The notes under the pieces were generated by a model. The model did no database searches. It was given only the letters and a program-made list of their open reading frames with translations, and had not been told where the DNA came from. This document shows, in pieces, positions 21,438 through 28,023 of a stretch of 28,023 bases of DNA. Every line of letters begins with the position of its first letter. Within the stretch, counting starts at the first letter, position 1. The stretch lies in the NCBI GenBank assembly GCA_034698045.1, contig JAQGAU010000447.1, forward strand, positions 1 to 28,023, written 5' to 3'. The position numbers and the translations under genes are program-made. Source of the DNA: Paramacrobiotus richtersi (lineage: Eukaryota; Tardigrada; Eutardigrada; Parachela; Macrobiotidae).

Positions 21438-22481
21438 ATGATGAATAACAAATCTGCGCTCTCTTCTACTAACATAACATCGAATTTTCACCGTTACTCC
21501 ACACCTCAATGGACACCGTCCCTAACCGGCCAAGCGGTCGTTCTTGGTTTGTCCTTATTTTCGAATGTCCTAATTTTCATCGAGTTTGTTCGCATTCCGT
21601 CCCGCGTGACCCCATTCACCATGTACCTCCTCGTTCTTCTCCTGTCTAACGTATGCTTTCTCTTGTCGGTTCCTCTAACGGAACTCATTAACGAGCTATA
21701 CGGCTACTGGTGGATGGGGAGAGCCTGGTGTAATTTCCATAATTACGCCAACGGTATTATCTCCTCATCACAAATCTGGATTCACGTGACCATCTCCATT
21801 AATCGCTTATGGGCTGTGCATTGGCCCATCTCCTATAGAAACCATCATAACAAAAGAACCGCGCTTTTGACCTGTTTTGCGGCTGTAGTTTTTACCCATA
21901 TTGTCGGGCTGCCGGGGTGCGTTATGGATGCGATGTATTACGCAATTGATTTGAAATACGGATGTCATATTAACTACGGCATGCAGGTGCTGTGGGGTCA
22001 GATGCAGCAGGCGTTACTTCACTTGTTGCCGTTGTTGTTTATCATTGTCGCATACGTGCATTTGTGTATAAATCGCGTACAACGGAGGAGAAAACTGGCC
22101 GATCACTCGAGCACGGGGTCGAGGAAAACCGGCACAACTGAGGTCGAAAATAACGCTCCAATTGATGAGAAACAAGCTGTTGCCATCATCGCTACTATCA
22201 GCACGAACAATCCAAGCAAAGCGCCCCCGAAAAAAGAAGCGGTCAAGCCGTTTTTGGTATTGTCGCTGACGGCCATCAGCGTAACAATCTGTTGGACGCC
22301 GGCATGTATCTTTTTCGCTGCATCGATCTTTTTCGGGGTCTGGATGTCGGTGACGTTCTTTACGGTGTCGGTGACCTTTTACTCCATGCAGGCCTTGTTT
22401 GATCCGTGGCTGTTTGCCTTGTGTTTGTTGACAGCCAACAAGAACTGGGATTCCTTCCGATGTCGTGGACAGCGGAGTTAG
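21438..22481 (+). CDS. Orphan class A GPCR, intronless, tandem copy 2
   Basis: A 347-residue single-exon paralogue of the receptor at 19050. Two ATGs stand in a row (21438 and 21441); alignment favours the second (MNNKS against MDNKS), with almost no effect on the product. It has the same hallmarks: SNVLIF in TM1, LLLSNVCFLL in TM2, WCNFHNY, INRLWAVH, GCHINY, LLPLLFIIVAYVHL, CWTP in TM6 and DPWLF in TM7. Differences concentrate in the N-terminus, the TM2/ECL1 boundary, ICL3 and the C-terminal tail (RCRGQRS), as expected for receptors diverging in ligand or coupling. A 62-bp stretch around the start of TM6 is identical at DNA level to copy 1. No disabling change is seen, so both copies look functional. 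Confidence 0.92.
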   Translation: MMNNKSALSSTNITSNFHRYSTPQWTPSLTGQAVVLGLSLFSNVLIFIEFVRIPSRVTPFTMYLLVLLLSNVCFLLSVPLTELINELYGYWWMGRAWCNFHNYANGIISSSQIWIHVTISINRLWAVHWPISYRNHHNKRTALLTCFAAVVFTHIVGLPGCVMDAMYYAIDLKYGCHINYGMQVLWGQMQQALLHLLPLLFIIVAYVHLCINRVQRRRKLADHSSTGSRKTGTTEVENNAPIDEKQAVAIIATISTNNPSKAPPKKEAVKPFLVLSLTAISVTICWTPACIFFAASIFFGVWMSVTFFTVSVTFYSMQALFDPWLFALCLLTANKNWDSFRCRGQRS

Positions 22482-23010
22482 TTGAATTCATACAATCCGA
22501 CTTCATGCCGAGAACGATTGAGAGTTCCAGTCTCTGGTCGCTTAAACTCATGCATGTTTAATCCCACATTCCCCTATGTATGTAACTCTCGTTTTGCATT
22601 ATTCAGAATCATGTTGTCGTTTGCGCCTTTAAAGAAACTCTAGTTAAAATGCATTCTTTCCAGTTGTTTGAGATTCTTCATGCGCAGCAAGCTTGCATCG
22701 TAATACTCATAAACATTATATGATAACCAGCGGTAATAGCGGCCCTCAAGTTACTGCATTCTTGCGTACCGGGTAATAACCAACCTGCTCGTTGAGAATA
22801 TCGGCTCATGTTTCCAATGTCACAAGGAACATGGAAGTAACAATGCCAGGTACTCAAGTACATAGCATTGCCGTTGAATGAACGTACCTGGATTAATGCA
22901 AAGTCACCACGTACTTACTGGAAAAAACCTGACAAAAACAGTAAAAGTATCAAGTGTTTCGCAGGATGTTACCATGTCGGCCATGTAAACAACATTCCCA
23001 AAACTGGCAC
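22482..23010. other. Intergenic
   Basis: After the short duplicated tail of the GPCR unit nothing is recognised up to the promoter region of the peptide gene. Confidence 0.6.
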
Positions 23011-23060
23011 TATAATATAAGAAGGACTAGAAGAAAGCTGGAACACAGCTGACTTCAGTC
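23011..23060 (+). promoter_or_regulatory. Candidate core promoter of the Tyr/Gly-rich peptide gene
   Basis: The TATA-like tataatataaga (23011-23022) is followed by an arthropod-style initiator TTCAGTC (A at 23057). The spacing is longer than the usual ~30 bases, so the start may instead lie near 23046. The ATG at 23119 follows at a typical distance. Confidence 0.4.
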
Positions 23061-23118
23061 ATCTATGTAGATATTTTGCACCGTTTCTATTTCTGTTTTC
23101 CCCATACTCGGAATCGCA

Positions 23119-23496
23119 ATGAAGCTGTTGGTTATTTTCCTTGCCGTGATGGCCTTTCTCGCAAGTAAGATGACACTGAATTTTTGTAGAAAGGCTAATA
23201 CATGTTAGCTTCATTAGCCGTATAAAAACTGTAGATGCAAAGATGCTGCATGCATGTAGGACGCTGTGGTATACGTATGTGCCTTCAGTTTTATCAGGTA
23301 TTACTATGTTTTAGTGAGCTGGATCGACGGTGCAGATGCGGACCGTAAACGTTACGGGGGCGGACGCAGTGATTATTATGGTAACAGTTATTCACGGAGA
23401 CGATATTATCCCGGCTACGGTACCGGTTATGGATACGGTTATCGCTACAAACGTGGAGCATTAGTTTTGGAAGGAGTTCCTAATAACATCGACTAG
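23119..23496 (+). CDS. Secreted Tyr/Gly-rich peptide precursor, two exons
   Basis: Exon 1 (23119-23164) encodes a classic signal peptide, MKLLVIFLAVMAFLA, and ends at GCAA|GTAAGA. Exon 2 (23315-23496) follows TATGTTTTAG; phases fit (1 + 2 bases) and give 75 residues. The mature part is basic and rich in Tyr, Gly and Arg (GGGRSDYYGNSYSRRRYYPG, then YGTGYGYGYRYKRG) with dibasic or tribasic sites at DRKR, SRRR and YKR. These could be prohormone-convertase cuts releasing two short Tyr/Gly peptides and an acidic C-terminal tail (GALVLEGVPNNID). The composition recalls nematode YGG-type antimicrobial neuropeptide-like proteins, but a cuticle or adhesive peptide is equally possible. An alternative acceptor within GGTGCAG|AT is also in phase and would shorten the product slightly. 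Confidence 0.7.
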
Positions 23497-24550
23497 ATCC
23501 TGGAGAAGGCGGATGCATCTGGCATCATGGCGCCGTATGCCTTGCTATATCTGGGAATCTGGAACAGTATCCCCGAATCTTTATTAGCTGAGCTAAAAAG
23601 TTAACTAAACTGTGTATTTTTATAGCACACGTGTGTATAGGACGTGCATTGTGTATAGGATCACTCAGTTTGTCTTATAAGATTTATCTGCCGTTACGGA
23701 TCCGGATATATTCTGCATACATCAGGGCGATTACAGTCTGAGAGTTCTATACGAAAATTTGTACCGCATTGATTAAATGACCACAAAACGTAACTACTGG
23801 CGTAACTATGGTACCGATCTAATGAGCGAATCTCAAACCTGTAAGAATGCATAAAGGTTGACTTCAAACAAATTCTGGGCGTTTTAGAAATAAACACACA
23901 AAAATCAGTCGTGTCGAATTAATCGAAAAAATCGAGTCATGTTTTGTAATTGTACACTGCAGGGCACTCATACAGCACACGTAAGTATGTAGTGGTATTA
24001 CGTACATACAGACTATTAATATGGTGCGATTTCTCATCAGCACGCAGCACTTTCACATCAATGCTGCGATGTGGTTTTTACAAATGGAAGTTAGTCACAT
24101 TTCTCTATGTGTAAAAACACTTACCGTACGCACCGATTACGTTCGGGATGTTTCGGATATCTTGTCAACCTGCCAAATCATTTTGCTGGTCGAGCTTATT
24201 AAAAGTCGGAAACGACAGTACAATTGCGATATAACTCACGGCGCTGCCTATCTGAATTCTGATTAAATGCTTGATTCTGATTAAATGCAGTCTGACGGTC
24301 ACCTGACTGATTGTGAGGAAGCATGTAAATGTACGGACCCGAAACTCGTCTGGGCAATGCCAGTTGCCAAGATAAGTGGAAATCGAACTGCATCGATCAG
24401 AATCTGAAGAATTTCATCATTTCATTTCACTCATTTCATCATTATCACAAACTAGAGGAAAGCCAATAATATATATCCATGACCTTTACTCGTTTTCTCT
24501 TGGAAATAGAAATCAAAATTTATCAGTAGTTGTAACAAACAAAAGCTAAA
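23497..24550. other. Intergenic; 3' flanks of two convergent genes
   Basis: No exon is supported. An AATAAA near 23888 could end the peptide transcript, although it is ~390 bp past the stop. A short tandem duplication lies near 24257-24290. Confidence 0.5.
24257..24290. repeat. Short tandem duplication, 18 bp x 2
   Basis: The unit gattctgattaaatgc(tt) occurs twice in direct succession. Confidence 0.7.
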
Positions 24551-26301
24551 TCACAAGAACATTGGAGTGAATGTACTGCTTTGTGGATCTGACTGATCGA
24601 GCACGCCTATTGGATAAGCGAGGGCGGCACGAATTTCTCGATCTTTCCCATCCACGGAAATTATCGCTTTGCATTCTGGGAGAGTCGATCCTTGTCCCAC
24701 ACAGAATCCAGATTCTATAGGTTCGCATAGTTCCACGGCGCACTGGATGTCGACAGTCTCACTTAAACCGGCAAATTCAAAGTCTCTGACGGTAAGTCGA
24801 TATTCATTATTCGAAGGTGAGTAAGTGGCTTCAGTCCCGGTTTTTGGCGTAGCACACCTGTCAAAAAATAAATTAGCTGATTATCATATTTTCTGCCACT
24901 AGAGTCCTAGACTGTGTATTCGAACTACTCAAATCTTTTTTTGGCGAAAGAATTATGCAATAAAATATCTTTCAAACTGATACGTATCACTACGAATAAT
25001 TACATCCAGAACTCTAATTGTTTGTATAAAACACATCTGAGGCAGACGGAGGGGTAAAATACACTGTAGCTCGTATTGGATTCGGGAAGGAGCGCTGCTT
25101 GTTTTTTTTCTATCCATAAATTTCACTTATTCTTACCCTCTGTCGATAAGATTCAAAACAGGATAGGTTCGACCTGTTGGCTTCGCAGTGCAGGCCGTCA
25201 ATTTGTACGATATTCCCGAAGCCAGCTGAACTTCTGGAGATATGATAAACTGCCACATCTTGTTTGTGCTACTTGGATCTTTTACCAGCCTATTAAAAGA
25301 GAAAGAAATGCTGAAATGATTCGGTGTATGGAACAAGTGATCTCTCACTTTATTTTAAAACCTGCGCTTGCATGGCCCACAGTGTTTCCGATTTCGTCAC
25401 CCGGTTGCTCATTCCCCGTTGACGGATCCACCGAATGCACTGGCACCACACAGTATGCTTCATGCGTAAAGGTTAACGGCTGGAACTGTATGCCGCCCAC
25501 TGCTGCAGGATAATGCCTAACTGTAACTTTCCATCTGTACATTACTCTGGTCGTCTCTACGGTTTGTGCCCGTCCACAAGCGTTGATACCGAGGTCGAGC
25601 AAGACCAATGGGTTTGTACTTTCCACGATGCACCCTGGACTCCACTCGCCGACAAGGATGCCGGATCTTTCCAGTTCGGATTCTGGGTCGTTGACGGTCA
25701 GTGACAAAGATAAGCTGTTTCCTGTGCATTTCGTTTCCGGTCGACTTGTTGCGCCGATTCCGCTGTTTTGCAGACTGATGTCGGTGATGGAAGTGGGAGC
25801 AAGGGTAGGAGGAGCCGTTGATGGAGGGGAGGGTGGCATTTCGCATGTGACAAGGTGCGGGAAGGACACAGGCTGAAATGCTACGCTTCCTACCGACGCA
25901 GGATAGTACGATATTCTTACTTCCCAACTGTAGATGGTTCTAGTTTCCTCTGCACTGGTTTGTTGACCGCAAGAGTTGGCTCCGAGATCCAAGAGAACTA
26001 GATCATCACCTTCTGCACTACACCCATCTTCACCGTCACTGCCCGCAATGATGCTGGATCTTTCCAGTTCATCACTATCATCCGTTACTGTCAGGCGTAA
26101 GGCCAGTCTGCTTTCTATGCAGAAGATCTCGAGTCGGCTCGTGGCAGAAAACCCAGAATCTGAAAGGTCGAATCCAGGCTCTGCTTCTGACGGTACGGTT
26201 TCGAATCCTATGCGTCCTCGAATTTCAGTGGTAACGGTAGTATTTGCCGCTCCCACAAATAAAGTTAAAACGGACAGCCACATTTTCTTTGGAAGGCACA
26301 C
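24551..26301 (-). CDS. Secreted zona pellucida (ZP) domain protein with tandem ZP-N modules
   Basis: Exons are 25349-26301, 25137-25289 and 24551-24857, with GT-AG introns of 59 and 279 bp (donors AA|GTGAGA and GAGG|GTAAGA; acceptors TTTTAATAG and TTTTTGACAG). Phases join exactly into 470 residues. The signal peptide starts at Met1 or, better, Met7 (MWLSVLTLFVGAANT; ATG 26283). Two ZP-N modules follow, with cysteines at 61/94/111/153 and 192/224/242/284. These are nearly identical spacings, and each has the CG after the third cysteine and a TIYSW or VMYRW strand. They are joined by a Pro/Ser/Thr linker (PPSPPSTAPPTLAPT). A ZP-C half then follows, with LNLIDRGCAT, FEFAGLSETVDIQC and AVELCEP...C...C. 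ZP proteins polymerise into extracellular matrices (egg coat, cuticle). No transmembrane anchor or furin site is seen after ZP-C, so the product may be secreted directly or the C-terminus may lie in an unseen exon. Confidence 0.85.
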
Positions 26302-28023
26302 ACTTTAGTTGCGCTTTGCAAAACTTTGCGTTCTACGGAAGTATTCGAAAGCTGAATTCGGTGTCCCATTGTTTCTGTGGCAATGCTTTTCAGAAGAAGT
26401 TTGTTTAATTTTTTCTTGCTCCTTGTGTAAACTATTGTCATTGTTCTCCTCGAACGATGTCAAAAGCCAGCCGAACTTTTGTCTTCTAAGAATTATGTAT
26501 AAAGTACACTTCATCAGTCTGTACGATAAACTGCAGGGCACAAATATTTAAAGAAAACTTCACTAAGGATATAGTGTGCAAATACAACTTTGACAGCGTG
26601 TTTGCAGCTTATCACTTAATTGTATATCTCGAACAATAACCATTGTTTCTTGTTTGTTTGAAGCTGTGGTTAGTTGATGAATGTAGTCTTTGACTTTTTG
26701 CCGCCTACGTTTTCCAGATGCCGCGACGGATACATCGAAGTCTTGCCCGCGCAAACATGTGAACCCTGAATTTTTATTGTGAATAAGATGGAAGAGGTTC
26801 TTCGAAACTGAAACGCTTCTGCCCCCGCAATCGATAAAAAGAACACTGAGTATACTGCAGTACGTTATCAAACATCGTTCTTGAACCCATAACAGCTGCT
26901 TGTGTTCATTCCTTAGGTACTTATAAGGTTGCTTCGGCTTTTACGGCTGTCGGTTTATTTTACTTGCATCTCTTGATTGTATCCATGGCGTTTTTGCTAC
27001 TCCGTGTGATCACTGCAGCATGTTTTCAGTGGCATACCATTAAAAAAAGGCGTGTTAAAAAATGCAGATGTGGTACGTACGACAGCCGATAATATCAGAT
27101 TCATCCAGAATATGTGCCGCTAAACGTGGACAGAGAGGATACTGCCATTACGTAATCGCCTTATATGCCAGGGACATTAAATTTTGATAAAATATGTAAG
27201 CATATTCGATTAATTTTAGCCGAAAATGCAATACATACACTGGCCGAATACTGCGTATGAATACTACCCTATTGTGTAGATCTGGTACTTACAAGGTTTT
27301 GCTACGTATGTACCCGTTGTACTTTTGGCACTTGCAGTCGGTATATTGATATTATGTTGTATTATAAAATTAACGCTGGTACGATAACGCACAGATCAGC
27401 ACACTTGTGCAACGTACCAAAAGGACTGGGGTAATGTAAATGCGCGTTGCAGAACCGGACCCTGTTTCCGTTGCAGTTCTCACACGGTATGCGCAGGTGT
27501 ATACAGCATTACACGTGTCACGATAAGTCATAGCGCTTCAGCAACAATTATGAAGTGGAATAACGATACAACCGATACAGCTGAACAAGCGGGTAAAAAT
27601 AAACGGATGCACGTCTGGCGTGCAAAGGTTGGCAAAAAGTAGATGTGTGATAACGACAGAGCCGGGGAAATTTACTGCGAGCTTGCTGTCCTTGCGAATA
27701 TTTCAGCTATCGGTGAATCTAACAGTTCAACTTAAGGCCAGAGCTAGCAGACGACAGTGAGCCCAGAATAGTTTGTTTTTTTGCCCTGTTTGTAAGTTTA
27801 AAATTAGCTCTGCACAATGGCCGCATGCGCAAGGCATTCAGGTGCACAATGGTGTGTCGCGATCCTTGCTGGCGCCATTGTCCATTGAGCTATTCATCAA
27901 ACAATGAAAAAACTTTGGAAGACAATTCTGAATGAGAAAGTTTTCTCGATTTGGGATTGCGAGACGACAATCGACGTCTTTTCGTCCAGAAAGACTAACA
28001 ACCGAAACAAATCTTGAAAAAGT
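26302..28023. other. Right end of window; no supported gene
   Basis: This contains the upstream region of the ZP gene. A 102-codon minus frame (26563-26871) contains a basic GKRRRQKVKDY stretch, and a 35-codon plus frame at 26986-27093 starts with a hydrophobic MAFLLLRVITAAC. Neither has splice partners or family features good enough to call. Confidence 0.5.

Noticed and set aside
25976..26308. Ser-rich plus-strand ORF
   Set aside because: Antisense shadow of the ZP-N coding exon.
26563..26871. 102-codon minus ORF with a basic stretch
   Set aside because: No family resemblance, signal peptide or clear splice sites; could be an exon of a gene outside the window but cannot be supported.

Overview
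The window looks like animal nuclear DNA, most likely from a small ecdysozoan such as a tardigrade; the tardigrade call is inference, not proof. What is seen directly: genes with GT-AG introns of 59 to about 1,000 bp whose splice phases match exactly, signal-peptide exons, class A GPCR genes, a zona pellucida (ZP) protein, and lineage-style tandem duplications. No operons, tRNA, rRNA or CRISPR arrays were recognised.

Layout. The first ~415 bp is the 3' UTR of a gene that starts left of the window and is the sister of a cysteine-rich gene at 9.9 kb. Minus strand 911-2607 encodes a protein ending in a complete phage-type tail-collar domain, with an upstream exon that is not settled. Minus strand 4264-7306 is a five-exon melatonin/Tre1-like GPCR that can be rebuilt completely (373 aa). 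A gene-poor stretch follows. At 9910 lies a small secreted cysteine-rich gene broken by an in-frame TGA and by a 3' lesion. Its intact paralogue lies inverted at 13914-14258. Between them are a degraded reading frame (11850-12446) and a possible GPCR TM6 scrap (about 11.1 kb).

The middle of the window holds a 24-bp minisatellite that reads as an octapeptide repeat (14755-14919) and a roughly 1.3-kb inverted-repeat element (15383-16689). From 18.2 to 22.6 kb, a ~2.4-kb tandem duplication carries two intronless orphan GPCR genes together with their upstream sequence.

The right part holds a two-exon Tyr/Gly-rich secreted peptide precursor (23119-23496) and a three-exon secreted ZP protein with two tandem ZP-N modules plus ZP-C and no membrane anchor (24551-26301, minus). 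The last 1.7 kb shows no supported gene.

The genes do not form one pathway. The common theme is surface and secreted biology (receptors, small cysteine-rich or Tyr/Gly-rich secreted proteins, extracellular matrix) that expands by local duplication. The least ordinary element is the collar-domain gene, a phage/bacterial adhesion fold in an animal gene context.
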